Positions 1 to 5,534 of a stretch of DNA of 5,534 nucleotides are shown piece by piece (within the stretch, counting starts at the first letter, position 1; each line of letters starts with the position of its first letter). The notes below the pieces were generated by a model, which was not told where the DNA came from, ran no database searches, and saw nothing but the letters and a program-made list of their open reading frames with translations. The stretch covers positions 1 through 5,534 of the forward strand of contig JAGOBT010000253.1 in NCBI GenBank assembly GCA_017999135.1, in the 5' to 3' direction. Both the position numbers and the translations under genes were made by a program. The DNA comes from Burkholderiaceae bacterium (lineage in GTDB: Bacteria > Pseudomonadota > Gammaproteobacteria > Burkholderiales > Burkholderiaceae_C).

Positions 1-232
1 GGCCCAGCACCAGCCGCGCGTGGTGCACGAAGGCCTGGCCCGGCGGCGTCAGCGTCACGCCCTGGCTGGTGCGGTAGAGCAGCTTGGTGCCGATGCTCTC
101 CTCCAGGTTCTTCACCCGCGTGCTGGCTGCGGGCAGGCTCATGTGCGAAGCCTCGGCGCCGCGCGTCAGGCCATTGGTCTCGGCGATGCGCACCATCAGG
201 CGCAGGTCGACCAGATCGAAGTGCATGGCCAT
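1..232 (-). CDS. LysR-type transcriptional regulator, N-terminal part (3' end beyond left edge)
   Basis: This is the first 77 codons of a LysR-type regulator. The translation from the ATG at 232 begins MAMHFDLVDLRLMVRIAE. Residues about 7-66 form the typical winged helix-turn-helix: a helix with LRLMVRIAE, then LTRGAEASHMSLPAASTRVKNLEE (helix-turn-helix, with the recognition helix around SLPAASTRVKNLEE), then the wing LLYRTSQGVTLTPPGQAF, followed by the start of the linker helix. The effector-binding domain lies outside the window, so the ligand cannot be inferred. The gene starts 10 bases after the dehydratase stop, without an obvious Shine-Dalgarno sequence, which fits translational coupling. 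A second in-frame ATG at 226 would give MHFDLVDLRL and is also plausible. LysR regulators are more often divergent from their target; here the gene is co-directional and downstream. A role in controlling the dehydratase operon is inferred from position only. Family assignment is very secure. Confidence 0.94.
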   Translation of the reverse strand, partial: MAMHFDLVDLRLMVRIAETNGLTRGAEASHMSLPAASTRVKNLEESIGTKLLYRTSQGVTLTPPGQAFVHHARLVLG

Positions 233-242
233 GGTGGTCAGC

Positions 243-1997
243 TCAGAAGATGTCGGGCTCGGGCACGGCAGCGCCGAAGCCGGTTTCCAGGTAGTCGAAG
301 TCGCAGCCGGCGTCGGCCTGCAGGATGTGCCGTGCGGCCATCCAACCATAGCCGCGGGCATAGCGTGGTGGTGGCGGCACCCAGGCGGCGCGGCGGGCGG
401 CCAGTTCGGCGTCGGTCACCTCCAGGTGGATGCGGCGGGCAGGCACGTCCACGGTGATCCGGTCGCCGGTGCGCACCAGGGCCAGCGGGCCGCCGATGTA
501 GGCCTCGGGCGCGCAGTGCAGGATGCAGGCGCCGTAGCTGGTGCCGCTCATGCGCGCGTCGGACAGGCGCAGCATGTCGCGCACACCCTGCTTCACCAGC
601 TTGGTGGGAATGGGCAGCATGCCCCATTCGGGCATGCCGGGGCCGCCCTGCGGGCCGGCGTTGCGCAGCACCAGGATGTGGTCGGCCGTCACGTCCAGGT
701 CGGGGTCGTCGACCGCGGCCTTCAGCGCCGGGTAGTCGTCGAACACCAGGGCCGGGCCGGTGTGCTGCAGGTACTGCGGCGCGCAGGCGCTGGGCTTGAT
801 GACGGCGCCGCCGGGCGCGATGTTGCCGCGCAGCACAGCCAGCGCGCCTTCGGCATACAACGGGTTGTCCAACGGGCGGATCACGTCGTCGTTCACCACC
901 CGGGCGCCGGCGATGTTGGCACCCAGCGTCTGGCCGGTGATGGTGGCGGCCGACAGATCGAGGTGCGGCGCCAGCCGCTGCAGCAGCGCGGGCAGGCCGC
1001 CGGCCTCGTAGAAGTCCTGCATCAGGTAGCTGCTGCCACTGGGGCGGATGTTGGCGATGACCGGCACGCGGCGGCTGGCGGCGTCGAAGTCGTCCAGGCC
1101 GATGGTGCAGTGCGCGCCGGCGCGGCGCGACAGCGCCACCAGGTGGATGATGGCGTTGGTGCTGCAGCCCAGCGCCATGGCCACCGCGATGGCGTTGTGG
1201 AAGCTGGCGCGGCTGAGCACGCGGGCGGGCGTCAGGTCGTCCCACACCATGTCGACGATGCGCCGGCCGCAGGCCGCGGCCATGCGCGGGTGGTGGGCGT
1301 CCACCGCCGGGATGCTGCTGGCGCCCGGCAGCGCCAGGCCCAGGGCCTCGGCCAGGGCCATCATGGTGGCGGCGGTGCCCATGGTCATGCAGGTGCCGGG
1401 GCTGCGCGAGATGCCGCCTTCGATGGCCAGCCACTGTGCATCGGTCAGCTTGCCGGCGCGGCGCTCGTCCCAGAACTTCCAGCCGTCGGAGCCCGAGCCC
1501 AGCGTGTGGCCGTCGACATGGCCGCGCAGCATCGGCCCGGCCGGCAGGTAGACGCAGGGCAGGCCCATCGAGATGGCGCCCATCAACAGGCCGGGCGTGG
1601 TCTTGTCGCAGCCGCCCATCAGCACCGCGCCGTCCACCGGGTGGCTGCGCAGCAGCTCCTCGGTCTCCATCGCCAGCAGGTTGCGGTAGAGCATGGTGGT
1701 GGGCTTGACGAACACCTCGGCCAGCGACAGCGCCGGCAGTTCCAGCGGAAAGCCGCCGGCCTGCAGCACGCCGCGCTTCACATCATCCACCCGCTGCTTG
1801 AAGTGGCCGTGGCAGGGGTTGATATCGCTCCAGGTGTTGACGATGGCGATCACCGGCTTGCCGGCCCAGTCTTCCGGGCCGTAGCCCATCTGCATGGCGC
1901 GTGAGCGGTGGCCGAAGCTGCGCAGGTCGTCAGGGGCAAACCAGCGTGCGCTGCGCAGCTGGCCAGGGGTCTTGCGGGGCGGGGTGTCGGCAGGCAT
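243..1997 (-). CDS. IlvD/Edd-family sugar-acid dehydratase, L-arabinonate dehydratase type
   Basis: A 584-residue cytosolic [2Fe-2S] dehydratase, close to the usual length of about 580 for sugar-acid members. The family removes water from aldonic acids such as L-arabinonate or D-xylonate to give 2-keto-3-deoxy acids in non-phosphorylative pentose breakdown. Visible family residues are the three cluster cysteines C62 (NPCHGH), C130 (GGCDKTTP) and C203 ([12 protein letters not shown]); probable Mg ligands E94, D131, K132 (carbamylated in relatives) and E457; and the catalytic serine S484 with T486 in [11 protein letters not shown]. The spacing agrees, from memory, with the Rhizobium L-arabinonate dehydratase. 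The motifs [19 protein letters not shown] and a C-terminus ending [11 protein letters not shown] favour a sugar-acid enzyme over IlvD of branched-chain amino acid synthesis, which has a FSGGT-like motif. The start is supported by the family-like beginning [13 protein letters not shown]; there is no strong Shine-Dalgarno sequence. It lies 31 bases after the kinase gene. The exact substrate (arabinonate, fuconate, xylonate, galactonate) cannot be settled from sequence. Confidence 0.93.
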   Translation of the reverse strand: MPADTPPRKTPGQLRSARWFAPDDLRSFGHRSRAMQMGYGPEDWAGKPVIAIVNTWSDINPCHGHFKQRVDDVKRGVLQAGGFPLELPALSLAEVFVKPTTMLYRNLLAMETEELLRSHPVDGAVLMGGCDKTTPGLLMGAISMGLPCVYLPAGPMLRGHVDGHTLGSGSDGWKFWDERRAGKLTDAQWLAIEGGISRSPGTCMTMGTAATMMALAEALGLALPGASSIPAVDAHHPRMAAACGRRIVDMVWDDLTPARVLSRASFHNAIAVAMALGCSTNAIIHLVALSRRAGAHCTIGLDDFDAASRRVPVIANIRPSGSSYLMQDFYEAGGLPALLQRLAPHLDLSAATITGQTLGANIAGARVVNDDVIRPLDNPLYAEGALAVLRGNIAPGGAVIKPSACAPQYLQHTGPALVFDDYPALKAAVDDPDLDVTADHILVLRNAGPQGGPGMPEWGMLPIPTKLVKQGVRDMLRLSDARMSGTSYGACILHCAPEAYIGGPLALVRTGDRITVDVPARRIHLEVTDAELAARRAAWVPPPPRYARGYGWMAARHILQADAGCDFDYLETGFGAAVPEPDIF

Positions 1998-2028
1998 GGC
2001 GCCAGTACACCACCGGCCCTGGCCAGTG

Positions 2029-4542
2029 TCAGCCGCCCGGGTGACTGCGGCCGGCGTCGGCCAGCACCTGCTGCAGCAGCGGGCCCAGCTGCTCCAGCGT
2101 GTATTCCTTCTGCAGCAGCTGGCGCACGCCGGCGCTGCGGGCGTCGCTGCGCAGGTTGTCGGTGAGGTAGCCCGAGGTGATGACCACCGGCAACGCCGGC
2201 CGGGCTTGTGCCAGTGCCTGGGCCAGCTCCAGCCCCGACAGGCCAGGCATGTTGAAGTCGGTCACCACCACGTCCACCGCATCGTCGGCCTGCAGCGCCC
2301 GGGCCAGGGCGGCGCTGGGGTCGGCCTGGCAGGTGACGCGCCAGCCCAGGCGCTGCAGCAGGCTGTCGACCATCAGCACCATGACCGGGTCGTCGTCCAC
2401 GTACAGCACATGCTGGCCCTGGCCCAGCGGTTGCAGCGCGGCGCTGGTGCCGCCGTCCGGCGCGGCCAGCGCCTGGCGCACCTGTGGAAAGTACAGGTGG
2501 AAGGTGCTGCCGACGTCGGGCGTGCTGTCCACGGTGATGGCGCCGCCGTGGCCGGTGACGATGCCGTGCACCACCGCCAGGCCCAGGCCGGTGCCCTGGC
2601 CGACCGGCTTGGTGGTGTAGAACGGCTCGTAGATGCGCTGGAGCGTGGCCTCGTCCATGCCGATGCCGTTGTCCTGCACCCAGACATGGGCATGCGGGCC
2701 GGGCTGCAGGCCGCCCAGCCGCTCGGCCAGCGCCGCGTCCAGCAACACGCTGTCCAGCCCCACGGCGATGTGGCCGCTGTCACCGGGCAGGGCGTGCCAG
2801 GCATTGGTGCACAGGTTCAGCAGCACCTGCTGGAACTGGGTTGCGTCGGCCGCCACGGGCAGCGGCTCGGTGGTGCAGTGCAGCAGCAGGCTGACGCGTG
2901 CAGGCAGCGTGGCGCGCAGCAGCTTCACCGTTTCTTCCAGCAGCGGGCGCAGCGGCTGCACCACCCGGGTCTGCGGCTGCTGGCGGCTGAAGGTGACGAT
3001 CTGCTGCACCAGGCTGCGGGCGCGGGCGCCGGCCTGGGCGATCTGCTGCAGCCGCGGCTGGGATGCATGGTCGGCCTGCAAGTCCTGCTGCACCAGTGCC
3101 ACGTTGCCCAGGATGGCCGCCAGGATGTTGTTGAAGTCGTGCGCGATGCCGCCGGCCAGGGTGCCGATGGCTTCCATCTTCTGCGACTGCCGCAGCTGGC
3201 CTTCCAGCAGGGTGCGGCGCGCCTCGTCGTGGCGGCGCTGGCTGACGTCGGTCACCATGGCCAGCATGCCGGCGGGCTGGCCCGCCTCGTCGACGATGCG
3301 GCTGGCCGAGACATGGGCCCACAGGTCGCTGCCGTCGGGCCGGCGGAAGCAGATGTCGTGCGGTGCCAGCGCGGGGCTGGCGCCTTCGCCCAGCAGCGCC
3401 GCACTGCCGCCGTCGGCCATGAAGTCGGTCCAGGGCCGGCCGGCCAGATCGCCAGGCGCACAGCCCAGCAAGCGCAGCAGGGCCGGGTTGGCAAAGGTGG
3501 TGCTGCCGTGGGCGTCGACCATCCAGATGCCTTCGCTGGCGGTCTCGACGATGCGCCGGTACTGGCGCTCGCTGTCGTGCAGCTGGCGGGTCATCTCCCG
3601 CGCGGCATCATGGGCGCGGTCGCGGCCGGTCAGCAGCAGCCAGGTCAGCAGCGTCAGCGCCGCACCCATGCCGGTGCCGGCCACAGCGATCACCAGCGCC
3701 GGGTCTTGCCCCGGCTGGTGCTCGAAGGCCGGTGTGCTGCGGGCCCACAGGGTCCAGGTGTGGCCCGGCACGCCGATGTACTCCTGCGCGTCGAAGCGCG
3801 GCTGGCGCTCCGGCGCGTTGGCGATGCTGGCCGGGAAGATGCGGCTGGCGGCATCGATGCCGGTGCCATCGTGGATGCGCAGGTCCAGGCCCGGCGTGCC
3901 TTCGCCGTACAGGCTGGCAACCAGGTCGTCCAGCCGGAAGGCGGCAAACACCCAGCCGCGCAGGTGCCGGCGGCGGTCGGCCGCCGTCATCAGCGGCTGG
4001 CCCGGGGTGTACAGGGCCATGAACAGCAGCACGCCAGGCTCGGTCCCGTCGGCGGGGTTGTCGGGCCGCGTCAGCGGGGTGATGACGGCGCTGCCGGCGT
4101 CGCGGGCCTGCAGCATGGCCGCGCGCAGCAGCGGGCGGGCCAGCAGGTCGCTGCCCGGCGCGCTGATGCGTGCGCCGCTGGCCGGTGCCAGCATGGCCAC
4201 CGGGGCACGGGGTGCGTCGGCCGGGCCCTGCAAGGGCGCATGGCCGATGCCGCGCAGGCCGGCGAAGTCGGCGCCCGTCTGCAGCAGGTCGACATAGCGG
4301 TCGAAGTCTTGCGGACTGACCTCGGCCGAGGCGTCGAACAGGCCGCGCACGCCGCGCAGCATCTGCTCGTAGCTGGCCATGCGCTGCTCGACCTGGCTGG
4401 CGGCCTGGCGCAGCCCGAAGTCGAAGTTGCGGCGCAGCTCGCGCTGCTGTTGCTGGCGCTCATGGCCGGTCAGCCATGCGGTGGTCAGCAAGGCAAGCAG
4501 GCCCACCAGCGCGGGCCAGAACCAGGTGGTCCAGCGTTTCAA
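2029..4542 (-). CDS. CHASE-PAS hybrid sensor histidine kinase with C-terminal receiver domain
   Basis: An 837-residue inner-membrane hybrid kinase. Domains in order: membrane segment at about 8-25; periplasmic CHASE-like sensor at about 60-270 ([21 protein letters not shown], then [10 protein letters not shown]); second membrane segment at about 281-305; PAS/PAC at about 325-437 ([20 protein letters not shown]); signal helix; HisKA with phospho-acceptor H468 in [11 protein letters not shown]; HATPase with N box N576/N580 ([10 protein letters not shown]), G1 DNGIGM 624-629, F box EPFYTTK and G2 GTGLGL 650-655; receiver domain at about 711-830 with acidic pocket D716-D718, phospho-acceptor D762 (VVTDFNMPG), S790 and K812. 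All catalytic residues are present. The usual Lys-Pro after the last receiver strand reads K812-E813. The start is TTG: the next in-frame methionine, at residue 55, would lose the first membrane helix. No clear Shine-Dalgarno sequence is seen, and the gene starts 29 bases after the binding-protein stop. No output domain or partner regulator is in view, so the phosphorelay target is unknown. Confidence 0.95.
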   Translation of the reverse strand: MKRWTTWFWPALVGLLALLTTAWLTGHERQQQQRELRRNFDFGLRQAASQVEQRMASYEQMLRGVRGLFDASAEVSPQDFDRYVDLLQTGADFAGLRGIGHAPLQGPADAPRAPVAMLAPASGARISAPGSDLLARPLLRAAMLQARDAGSAVITPLTRPDNPADGTEPGVLLFMALYTPGQPLMTAADRRRHLRGWVFAAFRLDDLVASLYGEGTPGLDLRIHDGTGIDAASRIFPASIANAPERQPRFDAQEYIGVPGHTWTLWARSTPAFEHQPGQDPALVIAVAGTGMGAALTLLTWLLLTGRDRAHDAAREMTRQLHDSERQYRRIVETASEGIWMVDAHGSTTFANPALLRLLGCAPGDLAGRPWTDFMADGGSAALLGEGASPALAPHDICFRRPDGSDLWAHVSASRIVDEAGQPAGMLAMVTDVSQRRHDEARRTLLEGQLRQSQKMEAIGTLAGGIAHDFNNILAAILGNVALVQQDLQADHASQPRLQQIAQAGARARSLVQQIVTFSRQQPQTRVVQPLRPLLEETVKLLRATLPARVSLLLHCTTEPLPVAADATQFQQVLLNLCTNAWHALPGDSGHIAVGLDSVLLDAALAERLGGLQPGPHAHVWVQDNGIGMDEATLQRIYEPFYTTKPVGQGTGLGLAVVHGIVTGHGGAITVDSTPDVGSTFHLYFPQVRQALAAPDGGTSAALQPLGQGQHVLYVDDDPVMVLMVDSLLQRLGWRVTCQADPSAALARALQADDAVDVVVTDFNMPGLSGLELAQALAQARPALPVVITSGYLTDNLRSDARSAGVRQLLQKEYTLEQLGPLLQQVLADAGRSHPGG

Positions 4543-4571
4543 GGCGGGCGGCGGTCGTGCAGCACCGGGGC

Positions 4572-5369
4572 TCAGAACTGGGTGAGCTGGCGGGCCAGCT
4601 CGGGCTTGAAGTACTTCTCGAAGATGCGCGTGACGGTGCCGTCGGCCCGCATGGCGTCGACCAGCGCCCGCCAGGCCTGCTGCTGGTCGGGCGGCAGCGC
4701 CTTGCGCGACATGATCAGCCCGTGCGGCACCGGCGGGTCGTCGAACTCGAGCACCATGGTCTGCGCACGGATGCGGGCGTTCTCGAGCGTCGGGTAGTCG
4801 AAGGGTTCGATGATCATCGCCTGCAGCCGGTTGTCCAGCAGCACCTGGTACAGCGCAGCCAGCGTGGTGGCATGGCTGACCCGGCCCTGGCTGTCCAGGC
4901 GGTCGACCAGCCGGTTGGCCGTGGCGCTGTAGCGGAAGCTGCGGATCACGCCCAGCTTCAGCGCCGGGTTGCGGTCGAAGTCGGCCAGCGTCTGCACCCC
5001 GGCGTCCTTGCGCACCAGCAGGTAGTACTTGTTCGAGAAGTACCAGGCGAAGCTGGCGAACGTGTCGCGCGTGTCATTGCGGATGCCCGACAGGCTGAAA
5101 TCGAGCAGGCCCGACTCGATCAGCTGCCAGATGCGGGCGCGCGGCATCAGGGTGACGTTGATCTTGCAGCCGCTGCGGCGTGTGAGGGCTTCGGCCAGGT
5201 CGCGGTCGATGCCTTCGCCGGTCTGGCTGTCGTAGAGCAGACCGTGGTCGTGCAAGGCCAGTGTGAAGGGCCGGCTGCAGTCGGGGCGGTCGGCCGCCTG
5301 CGCCGTGGCGGCCAGCAGCACCAGCATCGACAGCAACAGGCCCAGGCGGCGTGACAGACGTTGCAGCAT
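4572..5369 (-). CDS. Secreted family-3 type solute-binding protein (SBP_bac_3-like)
   Basis: A 265-residue exported protein. Residues 1-25 form a Sec signal peptide: basic MLQRLSRR, hydrophobic LGLLLSMLVLLAA, then cleavage after AQA-25. No lipobox cysteine is present, so it should be soluble in the periplasm. The mature part resembles the two-lobed amino-acid-type binding proteins: LYDSQTGEGIDRDLAEALTRRSGCKI, then LMPRARIWQLIESGLLDFSLSGIRNDTRDTFASFAWYFSNKYYLLVRKD. Here T100-R101 sits where carboxylate-binding Thr-Arg occurs in amino-acid binders. The second-lobe motif usually reading GR-DA---D is NRLQAMIIE, so ligand contacts differ. C31 and C68 could form a disulfide. The C-terminus (ADGTVTRIFEKYF) is typical of the family. 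The ATG has AGGA five bases upstream. No permease or ATPase gene is adjacent; the next gene downstream is the CHASE kinase. A sensory role with that kinase is therefore more attractive than transport, but this is inference. The ligand is unknown. Confidence 0.88.
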   Translation of the reverse strand: MLQRLSRRLGLLLSMLVLLAATAQAADRPDCSRPFTLALHDHGLLYDSQTGEGIDRDLAEALTRRSGCKINVTLMPRARIWQLIESGLLDFSLSGIRNDTRDTFASFAWYFSNKYYLLVRKDAGVQTLADFDRNPALKLGVIRSFRYSATANRLVDRLDSQGRVSHATTLAALYQVLLDNRLQAMIIEPFDYPTLENARIRAQTMVLEFDDPPVPHGLIMSRKALPPDQQQAWRALVDAMRADGTVTRIFEKYFKPELARQLTQF

Positions 5370-5374
5370 CAGGA

Positions 5375-5378
5375 TCCT
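5375..5378 (-). promoter_or_regulatory. Ribosome binding site of the solute-binding protein gene
   Basis: The minus strand reads AGGA, then the five bases TCCTG, then the ATG at 5369. This is the best Shine-Dalgarno match before any complete gene in the window and it fixes the start of the binding protein. The kinase, dehydratase and LysR genes lack a comparable site, which fits with their being downstream genes of an operon. Confidence 0.7.
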
Positions 5379-5385
5379 GGTCGCT

Positions 5386-5400
5386 GGCGCCCACGGCGCC
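5386..5400. repeat. Short GC hairpin (GGCGCC-CAC-GGCGCC) just upstream of the ribosome binding site
   Basis: Two copies of the self-complementary hexamer GGCGCC are separated by three bases, so the RNA can fold into a six-pair all-GC stem with a three-base loop. The element ends seven bases before the AGGA ribosome binding site of the solute-binding protein gene. No run of T follows on the minus strand, so it does not look like a rho-independent terminator. It could modulate translation initiation, or be a chance product of high GC content. Confidence 0.35.
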
Positions 5401-5405
5401 CCAAC

Positions 5406-5426
5406 GCCGAATCTACACGGTTCGGC
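5406..5426. repeat. Inverted repeat GCCGAA / TTCGGC with 9-base loop
   Basis: A perfect six-base inverted repeat surrounds the nine-base loop TCTACACGG, directly after the stop of the upstream partial gene. On the minus strand it is followed by GTTGGGG rather than a T tract, so an intrinsic terminator is not supported. It may be a weak mRNA 3' stem, a leader structure together with the adjacent GGCGCC hairpin, or a protein-binding half-site pair. Confidence 0.35.
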
Positions 5427-5432
5427 AGCGGC

Positions 5433-5534
5433 TCAGGCCGGTTGTGCGGGCGGTTGTGCCGGCGGATGAAACGGCTTGCCGATCTTGAAGATGCCGCTGA
5501 CCCGCATGGCGGGCACATCATCGGCCGTGACCAG
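5433..5534 (-). CDS. C-terminal end of an unrecognised protein (5' part beyond right edge)
   Basis: Reading from the right edge, the minus strand is open for 33 codons, LVTADDVPAMRVSGIFKIGK and then PFHPPAQPPAQPA, ending at TGA (5435 to 5433). G/C-rich third positions match those of the neighbouring genes, and the stop leaves a normal 63-base gap before the next gene, which supports a real gene end. The tail is a proline/alanine/glutamine stretch with a duplicated PAQP unit, likely disordered. I do not recognise the family from so short a piece, and I assign no function. Being on the same strand, it could be the first visible member of the same transcription unit. Confidence 0.6.
   Translation of the reverse strand: MVTADDVPAMRVSGIFKIGKPFHPPAQPPAQPA
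5439..5459. repeat. Tandem 9-base direct repeat with 12-base period inside the partial gene
   Basis: CGGTTGTGC occurs at 5439-5447 and again at 5451-5459. On the minus strand the 12-base period keeps the reading frame and encodes the duplicated PAQP of the C-terminal tail. This looks like an in-frame slippage duplication in a disordered tail rather than a regulatory element. Confidence 0.6.

Noticed and set aside
84..1904. A 606-codon plus-strand open frame antisense to the dehydratase and the LysR gene.
   Set aside because: Same composition artefact. The opposite strand encodes a complete dehydratase with all active-site residues, while this frame shows only repetitive His/Gly/Ala/Val-rich sequence.
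243..1997. Annotation of the dehydratase as branched-chain amino acid IlvD or as phosphogluconate dehydratase Edd.
   Set aside because: The [11 protein letters not shown] active-site context, the [12 protein letters not shown] segment and the C-terminal sequence fit sugar-acid members. A sensory and LysR neighbourhood, rather than amino acid biosynthesis genes, also argues against IlvD.
1998..2028. Possible terminator or promoter in the 31-base gap between the kinase and the dehydratase.
   Set aside because: There are only short GGCC/CCGG self-complementary pieces and no T tract, and the gap has no room for a full promoter of its own. Nothing specific can be supported.
1894..4797. A 967-codon open frame on the plus strand, antisense to the kinase and the binding-protein gene.
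   Set aside because: It mirrors genuine minus-strand genes with clear domains. Its translation is low-complexity (rich in Gln, Ala, Gly, Val, Arg and His) with no recognisable domain. Long antisense frames are expected where third codon positions are almost all G or C.
4476..5354. A 292-codon plus-strand open frame opposite the solute-binding protein.
   Set aside because: It overlaps almost completely with a minus-strand gene that has a signal peptide, a ribosome binding site and family motifs. The antisense translation has none of these.
5410..5415. TAGATT on the minus strand as a possible -10 box upstream of the solute-binding protein gene.
   Set aside because: It matches only four of six consensus positions, no TTGACA-like hexamer lies about 17 bases upstream, and it falls within the loop and arm of an inverted repeat. 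It is too weak to call as a promoter.

Overview
The window is gene-dense, very GC-rich DNA (roughly 70% G+C by eye, strong G/C bias at third codon positions). All recognisable genes lie on the minus strand. Composition, the LysR and sugar-acid dehydratase sequence types and the hybrid-kinase style suggest a betaproteobacterium, probably of the order Burkholderiales. That placement is an inference, not a match to a known genome.

In the direction of transcription (right to left) the layout is as follows. (1) The last 33 codons of an unrecognised protein enter from the right edge and end at 5433. (2) A 63-base gap holds two small inverted repeats and a good AGGA ribosome binding site. (3) A secreted family-3 type solute-binding protein (5369 to 4572) follows. 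(4) After 29 bases comes a membrane-anchored CHASE-PAS-HisKA-HATPase-REC hybrid sensor kinase (4542 to 2029, TTG start). (5) After 31 bases comes an IlvD/Edd-family sugar-acid dehydratase of the L-arabinonate type (1997 to 243). (6) After 10 bases comes the N-terminal DNA-binding domain of a LysR-type regulator, cut by the left edge (232 to 1).

The close same-strand spacing suggests that the binding protein and kinase are co-transcribed. The simplest idea is that the periplasmic protein and the kinase's CHASE sensor work together on a small-molecule signal. The dehydratase and LysR gene look like a second unit, for sugar-acid breakdown and its regulation, and may or may not share the transcript. 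No transporter permease, no separate DNA-binding response regulator and no other sugar-acid pathway enzyme is visible, so the functional link between the two halves is a hypothesis.

No tRNA, rRNA, CRISPR array, insertion sequence or clear rho-independent terminator was seen. No gene-free stretch exceeds 63 bases. Very long plus-strand open frames run antisense to the dehydratase and kinase, and I treat them as composition artefacts.
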